Notes under the pieces: generated by a model
The model's database searches: none
What the model saw: the letters and a program-made list of their open reading frames with translations, nothing else
What the model was told of the DNA's origin: nothing
Source of the DNA: Nigrospora sphaerica
Lineage: Eukaryota > Ascomycota > Sordariomycetes > Amphisphaeriales > Apiosporaceae
Assembly: GCA_018287875.1 (NCBI GenBank)
Contig: JAGVVL010000009.1
Coordinates: forward strand, 620,001 to 684,000
Direction of reading: 5' to 3'
DNA: 64,000 nt
Position numbers and translations under genes: made by a program
Part shown: in pieces, positions 20,850 to 31,410 of the stretch
How positions within the stretch are numbered: the stretch's first letter is position 1
How the letters are laid out: the number at the start of each line of letters is the position of its first letter

Positions 20850-22883
20850 TTATATAAGCATCATTTCGTGACACATATCATCATTCCATTGCTCTCCATG
20901 CATTAAGCCATGAACATAACAAGCGCCAACCAGCAAAAATTGTGTTTTAGCATCTCCATCTCCTGAGCCATCAATGTTTCGGCGCACAATAAAAGGGACC
21001 GAACCACCGCGAAGCAGTATGATGTTGTCTGTGTCACGCGCCTGTAGTGGAACACGTGCGAGGTAACCCTTCGCCGTTCTCGCGATGCGAGTACAAGGCA
21101 CATTGCTCATTATACTTCTCAAGCCTTTCCAGCGGAGTGAAAGGGCAGCAGATATGAGAGCTAAGGCGCCATTGCGAGCCCTTTGCGAACGAACGGAGCC
21201 ACCAGAGGGAACCCATTTTTCCACTTGACCAATTACCTTCAGAAGCTTGAAACACGTTGCCTTATCGCGTTGCACGGTGTATGCCGGTTCGTTATCGAGG
21301 TAGTCGTCGTGTATGAGAGCGTAGAAAACATCCGGGTTGGCTTCCCCTGTTGGGTAGTCAGGCTGCGCAAAGACTAGCCGCTTCCATTCTAAAATGTCGC
21401 GTAGATTCGACCCCATTCCTACTAAGAAGTCCCAGATTATTCGCGTCCCGAAATGTAAAGCCTTGCCAATTTTTGAGAGCGGGGGATCTCCCATCATTAG
21501 AGGCACAAGGCGGCTTTCCAATAGAGAACGCAAAAGTCCAAAGTTGTCAGGAGCCGGGACCCCAACCGTTTCGATTGTGTCCCAGACGAAGCCCTGCAGC
21601 ATCAGCGCGCCAGATCCTAATAGGAAAACATTATCTGCTTGACTATCCTGGGTAGCAGCGAACACGCCCAAGCCTTGGAGCCCTGAGGGCTTGTTTTTCT
21701 CATCTGCTAGCCTGAATCGGGCATGGAGCGAATGATATCCGTACAGGTAGGGTTCCAAGAAGCTGGTTTGCAGATCGGAAGTGTCGAAGCTCAAATCGGG
21801 AACCCACGATGGCAACGTGTCCAGTTTAGTAGAAGGCCCATTCGGATCTTGGAGAATCCCGCACAGCTGCAGCATGTCCAAGGAGCGGCTCGCCTTCACG
21901 ATCTCAAAAGTCGCCTCCGTGTAGCACGCGGAGATGCGGCAGGTGTCGTTGGCGTCGCCCGTGTATTTCACATCGATGTTCGGCTGACCGGGGCCATGAC
22001 CCGCGAGGCCGAGCAGTGCGTAAAGTTTGTCTCTGGGGTCGGTGGCGTGTGACAAGCGGAATTGATGTAGTAAGGACACCAGTTGTCTCCGGGGCTCGAC
22101 GCGGGCTAGCGACCCACGGTTCTTAAATTCTGCCCTGAGCTCAAATAAGGCACGGGCGTGGTGAAGGTAGCGGGGCGGAAAGTCGGCATGGTGGGGGTCG
22201 AGGACGCCTATGAAGTTGACGAGGCCCTGGCTGAAGACGTCCCAGTCGATGATGGAGTCGCCACAAATGACTTGGGCGTCGCGCGCGAGGGCCAGCTCCT
22301 GCACGACCCATATTCGCTTCCACCAGGGCCGTGCGAGGATATTGGAAAGGGCGTTGAACTCGGGTAACCGATCGGTAATGTCGGGCTTGTCATCCTCATC
22401 TTTCTCGTGGCCCGCTGGGCGCGATAGCTCAGGCGCCTTGCGGGCGCTGAATTCGCGACACAGTTCTATCGCAAGTTGCTCCGTGGTACCGTCGTCCACT
22501 GCCGGCCCAAGCCAGATGACCACTTTCTGGGCGTTGCGGTACACGTCCCCCATCATCTTGACCTGCCGGGCCTTTTCATGGGGATCGGCTTGGTTGATGC
22601 AAATGGCATCGATCCACAGCGGAAGACGATGCTCGAGTTTGGCCAGCTGGCGTAGCGCATCGTGGAGGTTGGTGGTGACGGCGAGTTCGAGGCCGTTGCA
22701 CGTGATGAAGGGCGTGTCCGTCGGGTCTCCCCAACAGTAGGACAGAGCCCAATAGGCGCCCGCCTCCTGCAGCGCAACCGTCTGTAACCTGCAATTAATC
22801 CCGGCCGGCGCTAGACCTTCGAGGTGGACGAGCCGGATGCAGTGCTTTTCGCGGCGCTCGAGGTTGTCGTAGAGCTGTGCCAT
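20850..22883 (-). CDS. HET-domain protein (heterokaryon incompatibility family)
   Basis: A single intronless frame of 677 aa from ATG 22883 (MAQLYDNLERREKHCIRL); an upstream ATG at 22940 would add 19 residues. The HET domain is complete: YWALSYCWGDPTDT (about residue 43), NLHDALRQLA, LPLWIDAICINQ and VYRNAQKVVIWLG. The downstream blocks RPWWKRIWVVQELALA and DPRDKLYALLGL are usual in this family. The C-terminal half has no domain I recognise. HET domains trigger programmed cell death when unlike fungal strains fuse; any partner is unknown. No lesions are visible, which is notable for a gene surrounded by decayed repeats. Confidence 0.9.
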   Translation of the reverse strand: MAQLYDNLERREKHCIRLVHLEGLAPAGINCRLQTVALQEAGAYWALSYCWGDPTDTPFITCNGLELAVTTNLHDALRQLAKLEHRLPLWIDAICINQADPHEKARQVKMMGDVYRNAQKVVIWLGPAVDDGTTEQLAIELCREFSARKAPELSRPAGHEKDEDDKPDITDRLPEFNALSNILARPWWKRIWVVQELALARDAQVICGDSIIDWDVFSQGLVNFIGVLDPHHADFPPRYLHHARALFELRAEFKNRGSLARVEPRRQLVSLLHQFRLSHATDPRDKLYALLGLAGHGPGQPNIDVKYTGDANDTCRISACYTEATFEIVKASRSLDMLQLCGILQDPNGPSTKLDTLPSWVPDLSFDTSDLQTSFLEPYLYGYHSLHARFRLADEKNKPSGLQGLGVFAATQDSQADNVFLLGSGALMLQGFVWDTIETVGVPAPDNFGLLRSLLESRLVPLMMGDPPLSKIGKALHFGTRIIWDFLVGMGSNLRDILEWKRLVFAQPDYPTGEANPDVFYALIHDDYLDNEPAYTVQRDKATCFKLLKVIGQVEKWVPSGGSVRSQRARNGALALISAALSLRWKGLRSIMSNVPCTRIARTAKGYLARVPLQARDTDNIILLRGGSVPFIVRRNIDGSGDGDAKTQFLLVGACYVHGLMHGEQWNDDMCHEMMLI

Positions 22884-23361
22884 ACCGACTCGCGCGATTG
22901 ACCAGCGGCAGTATTGGCTGGTGAGGGTTGAAGAAAACATGCGGGCCGCGCAGCTGGCAGAAATGTTCCTGGCTGGAGTCACAACTAGCGACTAAACTAG
23001 CGCTTACGGCCTTAAAAGGGTTAGCTTCCATTACCTCCCGGCGACACAGGTTTTGTATCAGGTGCCACCAGGACTGTTAGCTTAATCAGGCAGGTTCGAA
23101 GCAGAAAGGGGTGTACAGTACAAATCATCCCTCATCCTTATATTGTGGGCGTAAATCCACGTGATCCGCACGCTCTTCGCATGGCCCACAATACAGCGAA
23201 GTACAAAGGACGTTCTTTGTATTCCACCCCTAAGGTGACTCACGTGCTAAGGAAGGTATCTAAGCACCGTCTCCGCCGCGTCTCACTGCATGAGGCAGTA
23301 AAACAACAGCATCGTCTGCTGTTGCGCTAATAATACGAAACGCGTGTTAAGTTCGAGGAAC

Positions 23362-23401
23362 CCCATTTGGGCCCCCCCCCACATTTGGGCCCCCCAAAAA
23401 C
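23362..23401. repeat. CATTTGGGCCCCCC direct repeat with poly-C
   Basis: Two copies of a CATTTGGGCCCCCC motif, separated by a C run, lie in the gene-free stretch between the HET gene and a solo LTR. No function is evident. Confidence 0.5.
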
Positions 23402-23475
23402 CAGCCACCGAATTTCTAGCCTCTCGATTTCTTTTTGTATTTACTTTAGCAACTTTACTTTAATCTATTCGAAAC

Positions 23476-24026
23476 TGTTGGAAGTGGTGGTTTGATCGGA
23501 AAGAGGAAGCAACCCCTTTATAAGGGCTCTTTCGATCTCGGAGGCCGTTTCTTAAGGATAAAGGAACACGGAAGAGTAGGAACTTCTCTTGAGGGGGGTA
23601 GAGAGTGAGATCCCTAAGTTGCTTGCTTGCTTCCGAGACTATGTACATAAAGAAGGAAGATTTATTTCTTATTTATACCCTTTTAACCCTTTATCCTCTT
23701 AGTAATACAAAGAGGGGACGCGTAAGTGGACGCGTAAGCAGTGACGTAGCTTGGAAGCACGTGGACGCTTATGAAACCTCGTGGGACCATGTGAAGGCTT
23801 GTGGAACCTCATGGAAGTACATGGAAACTTACAGAAGCTTCCACGTGGCGTACACCATGCTTGTGGGTAAAGCGGGCCATGCTTACGGGTAAGCTGGCCC
23901 GTGCTCCATGGTAGGCTGGCCCGAGCTTTAGGATAGGCTCGGTTAAAGGACTAGCTTTCCGTTAAGTGCATAGCTAAGTCCTTAACAAAGGATAACGGTA
24001 TAGGGGTAAGCGCTATACTTTTAACA
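23476..24026 (-). repeat. solo copia LTR (551 bp) with target duplication GAAAC
   Basis: Same family as the LTR at 650-1215 (shared TGTTGGAAGTGGTGGTTTGA start, AGGCTCGGTTAAAGGACTAG near the end, ...AACA terminus). It is flanked by GAAAC on both sides (23471-23475 and 24027-24031), a 5-bp target-site duplication. No internal element sequence is present, so it is a solo LTR left by LTR-LTR recombination. Confidence 0.9.
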
Positions 24027-24146
24027 GAAACTTAATATCTGCATTCAATTTCTTATTATAAAGCAAGATTTAAAAGCAGAACTTTAATAAGCCCCAACTG
24101 CTATTATAGCTGGGGTTAGAATTAAGTAGACCTCTCGAAATTACGG

Positions 24147-24477
24147 TGTTACAGGTTGGGACCTGGGAGATAGGCTCAGGCGCACCTGGCCTGAGCGTCT
24201 CACGAACCCCTCACATGAGGCTCCGAGTAGGTCTCTCCATTCGAACGCCAAGCTAGTGGTCAAGACCTAGGAGGGAGGAGCTGAGCAGCGATCCGAACGT
24301 TCCGATCCGAACGTTCCGGTCCAAACGTTCCTATCCGAACGTTCCGGTCCAGTCTCGCAAGATTTAACGAGACGCTGCGCCGGCCTCACGAAGACAGTTC
24401 TCTTCTCTCTCTTTCCCATCTAGAAAATAAACAGCATTTGGCCCCTTCGATAGTGCTTCAAGGCTCAGCCTCTCACA
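24147..24477 (+). repeat. solo LTR of Gypsy family B
   Basis: Starts TGTTACAGGTTGGGACC and ends AGCCTCTCACA, matching the 330-bp LTRs of element B (25491-25509 plus 33038-33348, and 38539-38868). The flanks TACGG and GCTAG do not match, so this is not a simple solo LTR and may come from recombination between elements. It includes four GAACGTTC-type palindromes (one mutated to AAACGTTC). Confidence 0.75.
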
Positions 24478-25490
24478 GCTAGCCTGTTTACGAAAATGTC
24501 AAAGTACGAATTTTTTAAAACTAAGACTATATTGTTAAGGATAATTGTTAACTGCGATAGCATATATATAGACCCCGTTAAGATTGAGATAGTTAAAAAC
24601 TGGGCTACCTTATTCTACTTAACCGATATATAAACGTTTATTAACTTTAAGAACTTCTACTGCTAGTTTATCTAGGACTTTTTAAAAATTGTTACCTTAC
24701 TAATCAACCTTATAAGGAAAGGGGTTGAATTCGCTTAAACGGAAGAATATAAGAATGTATTCATTATATTAAAGAACGCGTTTATATCGGCCCCGATCTT
24801 AGCTCCCTTTAACTAGGAAAAAGAAGTGATTTTAAAGACCAATACCTTTAACTACGTCTCTGCTAGTGTGCTGTCATAGTATAAAGACGACGGAATTTTA
24901 CACACGGTTGCTTTCTTCTTAAAAAAGCACTCTTGAATAGAGTATAACTATAAGATCTATAATAAGGAACTTTTAGCTATTATTTATTGCTTCGAAAAAT
25001 AGCGCCCCAAATTAGAAGGCGCGCTATCACCGATTAAGGTTATCACTGATTACCGGAACCTGGAATACTTTATAACGATAAAGTTATTAAACTGCCGATA
25101 AGTAAGATAGTCTAAATTCTTATCTCGATTTAACTTTAAGATTATATACCGACTTAGGAAGTAAGGAATAAAACTCGACGCCCTAATTAAGAGGTTAGAG
25201 GATCTATCTAAAGAGGGGGATAAACAATTGCTATATTAAAGTAAAGTTGTCTTAAAGAAAAAGAACTTTAAACTATAAAGGAAATTAGTCCACTTCGAGG
25301 AAAGCCTAATTAGAGCGAACGCTGTAACTAAATCGCAATCCACTTTTAGCTGTCCCTTAAAATTAAGTGCCGTTAACTTAAACCCGTAGCCTGCTATTAT
25401 ATTATCTCTATAATAAAAACGCCACACCCTATTACTACCGCCAGCTATTTAAAACCTTACAACCTAAGGATACAAGTTAAACAAGATTAT
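24478..25490 (+). pseudogene. Gypsy family A pol fragment: RT end and RNase H, decayed
   Basis: Forward-strand reading with many TAG/TAA codons. It begins in the RT thumb region (DPVKIEIVKNW, FINFKNFYC), goes through RNase H ([38 protein letters not shown]) and the post-RNase H linker. At 25491 it is interrupted by element B. The reading resumes at 38874 with the integrase end of the same pol, flanked by the ATTAT duplication. Confidence 0.8.
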
Positions 25491-25509
25491 TGTTACAGGT
25501 TGGGACCTG

Positions 25510-25722
25510 TGTAAGGGAGGAGGCGTTGGAGAGGTGCATCCGCAGGCTGGTCACCTGACCTGCGGCACAGACCCACCGGCAGCCTACTAGCGAGGAGCGG
25601 GCGCACTGCTGGCGCCCGACCTGAACTTGGATTCTGCAAGAATCAGTCTTGCAGTGGAATTGAGCCTGCCCTTCGCTACCCTATACCTGACGGTGCCATT
25701 GTGATTCCTTCGGATCCTTACA
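25510..25722 (+). repeat. element C 5' LTR
   Basis: 213 bp, TG...CA termini, identical by eye to 32820-33032. It sits directly after TSD ACCTG inside the family B LTR. Confidence 0.93.
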
Positions 25723-25769
25723 ATTCTGATTCTTCTCTTAACGTCACCTATACGGTAGCGAGCGGCAAG

Positions 25770-26923
25770 ATGGTAAGGGGAAACAGAACTACCCCGGCGA
25801 CCGCCGCCCCAAGCGAAACACCCGAAAGCATCGCGGTCATTCAGCCTACCGCCGACCTCTCGATAGAGGAACGACAGCTCGAAGATATCAATGCGCGTAT
25901 CCGCCTCTTAGAACAGCTCCAGCAGCAAAAGGAAAAGGAGCGAGAACTCCGCCTCGCCCTTGGGCTCGACACCAACAGCATGTCGACACCGGCGCGACCG
26001 CGACGCGACTCCTCCTCTTCTTCCGACCAAGGCCGCGACCTCCGCACGCGCAACATCGATACTTTTAAATGTTCGTGGGGTTCCGACAACGCGAGGAATG
26101 GCTAGGCGACCTCGAGCTAGCCTTCATGCGCGCCACGAAACGCTTCAAGAAACATAGAAAGCGCATCCTATTTGCACTCGACTATATGGAACAGGAGGCA
26201 CGCACGCTGTGGAAACGACGGCTAAGCGACTACGAGTCACCAGAGGAACGAGATGCTGTTTACAACGACTACCCAGCCTTTGAGGAGTGGACACTCTCCT
26301 TATTACGCAATGCGGAGAACCAAGAGTACATCATCGCGAACCAACTTAACAACGCCGCCCAAGGGCCTACGCAGAGCCCTCGAGACTTCGATATCTACCT
26401 CGCCGGCCTCGAGAAACAGCTACAGCGAACGAGTGAAGAGGAGCGTATGCGCTGTTTCTTCGCCAAGCTTGAACCCCAGTTCCAGTCGTACCTTAACATA
26501 TACGGTGGTGCAAAGCCAACGAGTCGGGCCCAAATGGTCATCTGGGCTCAGAGCCGATGGGATGAATGGGCTAGGTCAGACAGCCGGAATAAACGAAGAG
26601 CGGACACGCACTTTGAGCGACCATCGAAACGCTATCAAGGAGGCAGAGAATTCCCGCAGAACCGCCCACGCACGGACCACTTTGAGAGCAGAAACTCGAT
26701 TACGCCCGACCCGCGCCGACCTTACGAGCCCCGCCGACCGCAAGCCCCGAGAGCTGGAGGGAGGAACCCTATCGGACGGAACGGACGAGTCCTAACCTGC
26801 TATACCTGTGGGAGCGAGGAGCACCTGTCCCCTAGCTGCCCAAGAGCCAGCGCACAGGAGGCGCATCACCGCCGAGGCGGCCGCGAACACCAGGCAAACC
26901 AGGGGAAAGCCCGGGCCCTGTAG
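25770..26923 (+). CDS. element C Gag, with a -1 frame change near 26067
   Basis: The first in-frame ATG after the LTR (25770) opens a frame rich in Thr/Ala, then a coiled coil (IEERQLEDINARIRLLEQLQ) and a Ser/Arg-rich linker. Around ACTTTTAAATG (26061-26071) the reading must step back one base to continue with FRQREEWLGDLELAFMRA, the capsid-type region (FALDYMEQEARTLWKRRL, SPRDFDIYLAGLEKQL), a basic tail and a CCHC knuckle (CYTCGSEEHLSPSC). It ends at TAG 26921-26923. The step could be a one-base deletion or a programmed shift; the local heptamer is not a standard slippery site. Confidence 0.8.
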
Positions 26924-29900
26924 AGGCACCCTACTCTACAGAGCCTTCGCTGTTAAGGGTTACGACCCGCCTACACACTCGTGTCACGATAGAGAATGGA
27001 ACGAATCTCCAAACTCATGCCGACTTAGACACTTGTGCCGAGGTGGACTGCGTAAGCTTCGCTTTTGCTCAGACCGCAAACCTCCAGCGAAGCAGTGTCG
27101 AACCACCGACTATCCACGCCGTTGGGCAGCTACGTTGCCCTACTTACGGTGTTTACGAGGTCCCCTTTCGTATCACGGATGACCGGGGCACCACGCGGAC
27201 TTGTCGACGCCTCTGCGTCGCCATTGATCGAGACCCTCGCACTGAAGGGAGCCCTATCCTGTTATCCCGCACATTCCTGAACGAGCACCGTGTGATCCTC
27301 GAACCTGCTAGCGATAGGTGGCTCTTCGGCTTAGAGATAGCGAAGAGCGAGCTCCTTACTGCGCCGCAGTTCCTGGACCAAGCGCGTGGTTCAGCGCATG
27401 TGTATGCGGTGACAATGCTACCAACCCTAGCTCTGCCAGACGAAGACGAGCCTGTGGCTAGCCAAGATCTCGACAGCATTCCGGCAGAGCTCCGCTCGTT
27501 TCTCGACGTCTTCAGCGCCCAAGAGGCCAACCAGGTTCCGGACCACAAGGCCTCGGACCATGCCATCGATCTCCTGCCGGACACCTCCCCACCTTACGGC
27601 CCTATCTACCCTCTCGCTCAAGACGAATTACGAGAACTTCGCGAATACCTAGAGACAAACCTACGAAGCGGCAGGATCCAACCGTCGAAGAGCCCAGCTG
27701 GCGCTCCCATTTTATTCGTCCCCAAGAAGGACGGTACACTCCGCCTTTGCGTTGACTACCGGGGCCTCAACCAGGTCACGGTGAAGAACCGGTACCCCTT
27801 ACCCTTAATTACTGAGATCATGGATAGGGTATCCGGCTCCCAGTTCTTTTCTAAGATCGACGTTAAGGACGCCTACCATAGGATTCGCATCCGGCGAGGA
27901 GACGAGTGGAAGACAGCCTTTCGCACGCGTTACGGTCACTTCGAGTATGTGGTTATGCCTTTTGGGCTCACCAACGCGCCAGCCACCTTCCAAGGGTATA
28001 TCCATGAGGCGCTCCAAGGCCTACTCGACGTCGTCTGCGTCGCATACCTCGACGATATCCTTATCTTCTCTAAGGACCGCAACACCCATGCTCAGGACCT
28101 CCAAAGCGTACTACAGCGCCTCCGTGAGGCCGAGCTTTTCGCTAAGCCCTCCAAGTGTTCCTTTTTCCAGGACCATGTCGAGTTCCTAGGATTTATTATC
28201 TCGCGCGACGGCATATCGATGGAGCCTAGTCGGGTGTCCACTATCCAGGAGTGGCCGCTTCCTCAGAGCTTCCATGATATCCAGGTTTTCCTTGGGTTCT
28301 GCAACTTCTACCGACGATTCATTTACCGGTACTCCCATATTGCTCGCCCCTTACATAACCAGCTTAAGGGGATGGTTCGAGGCAGGAAGCCAGGCTTAGC
28401 CTCTATGGGACTTAAAGAGGTCCAGGCCTTTAAGCAACTCCAGGATGCTTTCATTAAGGCACCGTTACTCCGTCACTTCGATAGCCAGCGGCTCACCCGA
28501 GTGGAAACTGACGCATCGGATTTTGCAATGGCAGGTGTGCTAACGCAAGCGGATGATAGTGGGCGATTCGCCCCCATTGCGTTTTGGTCTCGCAAGTTCA
28601 ACGCCGCTGAACTGGCGTACTCCGTACCGGATAAGGAGATGATGGCTATCGTGGAGTCCTTCAAGCACTGGCGGCACTACCTCCAAGGTAGCCTGCAGCC
28701 AGTGGAAGTACTTACAGACCACCAGAACCTCCAAGTGTTTATGAAGCAGAGTCGACTTAACGGGCGTCAAGCGCGGTGGTGCATGTTCTTGGCTCCTTTT
28801 GACTTCAACATCAAACATAGGCCTGGCAAGAGCAACCCCGCGGACGCGCCGTCGAGAAGACCAGACTTTAAGGGCGAAATGCCGCCGAGGACTGAACTCC
28901 TCGACACCTTACACGCTAAGGTAGTGCATATCCAAGGGGCACGGGCTAGTGCACCCCTACCTCAGTTGATCGCAACATATGTTGGCGCCACCGGCGCGAC
29001 AAAGTATCGCCAGGCGAGAGGTGCCTTACAAGGCGAGAATATTTATTCAGACGAAGGGTCGGCTAAGTTTAAGGAACTAGTCAGACAGGGCCAGAGAACG
29101 GACCCAGAGACGCGAGCCCGTCTTGATGCCTGGGAAGCGAGCAGAGCCCCAGATGCCCGAGGAGCAAAGGAGCACTCGGATGCCCGAGGGGCTAAGGAGC
29201 CCTCGGAGGATGAGCTAAAGACGCGAACCCGTCTTGATGCCTGGGAAGCGAGCAGAGCCCCAGATGCCCGGGGAGCAAAGGAGCACCCGGATGCCCGAGG
29301 GGCTAAGGAGCCCTCGGAGGATGAGCCAGAGACGCGATCCCGTCTTGATGCCTGGGAAGCGAGCAGAGCCCCAGATGCCCGGGGAGCAAAGGAGCACCCG
29401 GATGCCCGAGGGGCTAAGGGGCCCTCGGAGGATGAGCCGGCTAGATCGAAGAGACTAGTTAGGCTGGGCTACAAATTAGTCCCAGGGACACAACGTCGCC
29501 TTGATGCCTGGGAAGTGAGCAGAGCCCCAGATGCCCGGGGAGCAAAGGAGCACTCGGATGCCCGAGTGGTTAAGGAGACCTCGGAGGATGAGCCGGCTAG
29601 ATCGAAGAGACTAGTTAGGCTGGGCTACAAATTAGTCCCAGGGACACAACGTCGCCTTGATGCCTGGGAAGTGAGCAGAGCCCCAGATGCCCGGGGAGCA
29701 AAGGAGCACTCGGATGCCCGAGTGGTTAAGGAGACCTCGGAGGATGAGCCGGCTAGATCGAAGAGACTAGTTAGGCTGGGCTACAAATTAGTCCCAGAGA
29801 CGCAACGTCGTCTTGCTGGAGAGACGGACGCGTCCTCGCAGCGAAACGCAGGTGACTGGTCAGTGGTTGGCAGCACGCTGTTGTTTAAAGGCAAGGTGGT

Positions 29901-31260
29901 GATACCGGCCTCGAAGGCTCTAAAGGATACTATCCTAGAGACCTACCATGACGACCCCTTGCAGGGCACTTTGGACGAAAACGGACAGAAGAACTGATCC
30001 GTAGGAAGTACTACTGGAAGCATCTCGCTATCGACGTCGCCGCGTGGGTGGATAGCTGCGAGGTATGCCAAGGAACAAAGGCGAAGAGACATCGACCTTA
30101 TGGCGAGCTACAGTCGTTACCGCTACCACAAGGACCATGGCAGGAGATCACAATGGACTTCATCACCGGCCTGCCTGAAGCGCAGTTCCAGGGGGACCCG
30201 GTGAATGCCATCCTGGTCGTGGTAGACAGGTATACGAAGATGAGTCGGTTCTTCGCTGTCAATACGTCGATGACGAGCCCGCAGCTTGCAGAGCTATTGC
30301 ATAAAGAGATCGAACTGCGATACGGAGCCCCAAGAGGGATTGTGTCAGACAGGGGCAGCCTATTCACTAGCGAGTTCTGGTCGAACCTTTGCTTCTACTC
30401 GAGGATTAAACAGAGGCTATCTACAGCCTTCCATCCCCAAACAGACGGCCAAACAGAAAGGGCTAACCAGGTACTAGAGGTATACCTACGGTGCTTCACT
30501 GGCGACGAACCAGCGGCATGGCCACGACTCCTCGGCGAAGCAGAGTTCGCAGTTAATAACGCGACGAGCGCAACAACGGGCATCTCCCCATTTTTAGCAC
30601 TCTACGGATACAACCCCGAAATCCGTGAGGGGATCGTGGACGAACCCCGGGGAGGAGGTGCCAGCCGCTAAAGAACGGATCGAACGCCTACAAGCCGTTA
30701 GGGAAAAGCTACAGACTCGCTGGCAAAACGCCACAGCGGCACAGCAGAAGTGGTATAACCGGAGACACCAACCCCTACACATGAGGACAGGCGACCTCGT
30801 AGGGCTATCGACAAGGAACCTGCGGTTAAAAGTGAACAATAAGCTAAAGCCTAAGTTCCTCGGACCGTTCAAGATCACCGAGAAGGTTGGCCGTGCCGCC
30901 TACCGCATCGCATTACCGACAAAATACCAGCGACTCCACGACGTTTTCCCGGTGTCCCTCCTTGAGCCATGGAATATCCGTCTTGGAAGCCGGGCCGAGG
31001 ACTTCTTACAAGGCCCCGAGCTTGAGGACGACGAAGAAGAATGGGAAGTCGAAGACATCTTAGCGAAACGCAAGCGACACGGCGGGTACCAGTACCTAGT
31101 GAAGTGGAAGGGCTGGCCTGCAGAATATAATCAGTGGGAGCCAGCAAGACATCTACAGCACGCACCTATATTAGTGCAACGGTTCGAACAGCAAGCAAGA
31201 AGGCAAGGGACAAGACAGGCCTATGATCCATTACAGGCCCAGAGGGCAGAGAAGAACTAA
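26900..31260 (+). pseudogene. element C Pol: protease, RT, RNase H, tandem-repeat linker, integrase, chromodomain (two frameshifts)
   Basis: The pol frame overlaps the end of gag in the -1 frame. A retropepsin-like segment carries DTCA (27028) where most relatives have D-S/T-G-A. RT has LFVPKKDGTLRLCVDYRGLN and YLDD (28044-28055). RNase H has ETDASDFAMAGVL and DKEMMAIVE. A repeat linker spans 29113-29815. In the integrase zinc finger the frame breaks near 29962, where one G seems lost; GHFGRKRTEELIRRKYYW then continues in the -1 frame. The catalytic core reads MDFITGLP, SDRGSLF and TERANQ (D, D, E). A second break near 30640 precedes the GPY/F region (KFLGPFKI) and a chromodomain (EWEVEDILAKR, YLVKWKGW). 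Chromodomains steer insertion to marked heterochromatin. The copy is young but apparently unable to make integrase. Confidence 0.85.
29113..29815 (+). repeat. in-frame tandem repeats within element C pol
   Basis: The unit encodes RLDAWEASRAPDARGAKEH and continues through a second DARGAKE block to PSEDE. Successive starts of the GATGCCTGGG word are at 29125, 29236 and 29347 (111-bp period, 37 codons), then 29503 and 29659, with a diverged sixth at 29815 (156-bp period, 52 codons; the extra 45 bp encode a KRLVRLGYKLVPGTQ-like segment). All periods are multiples of three, so the frame is preserved between RNase H and integrase. The linker is highly charged and probably disordered. Confidence 0.9.
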
Positions 31261-31410
31261 AGCAAAGCTGCCGAAAAACCATCATCCTAACAGCGCGTCG
31301 CCAACAACATGACAGCAAAGGCCCAGCCAGAACGAACACGATAAACAGCCGTCGCCACGACAACGGCGCGCCTGCAACATGGTGGCGTATAACAAACAAC
31401 TAGTCGACCC

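Noticed and set aside
22210..22740. 176-codon forward ORF
   Set aside because: Antisense of the HET domain with no recognisable protein features.
23145..23330. 61-codon forward ORF upstream of the HET gene
   Set aside because: No similarity recognised and sits in repeat-like DNA.
26061..26071. Canonical -1 slippery site in gag of element C
   Set aside because: The heptamer T-TTT-AAA does not permit re-pairing of the A-site codon; kept only as a possibility under the frame-step finding.
29215..29397. Reverse-strand repeat protein
   Set aside because: Antisense of the pol tandem repeats; the sense frame is open across the whole pol.
29113..29815. CRISPR-like array
   Set aside because: Repeats are contiguous coding units without unique spacers, in a eukaryotic genome.
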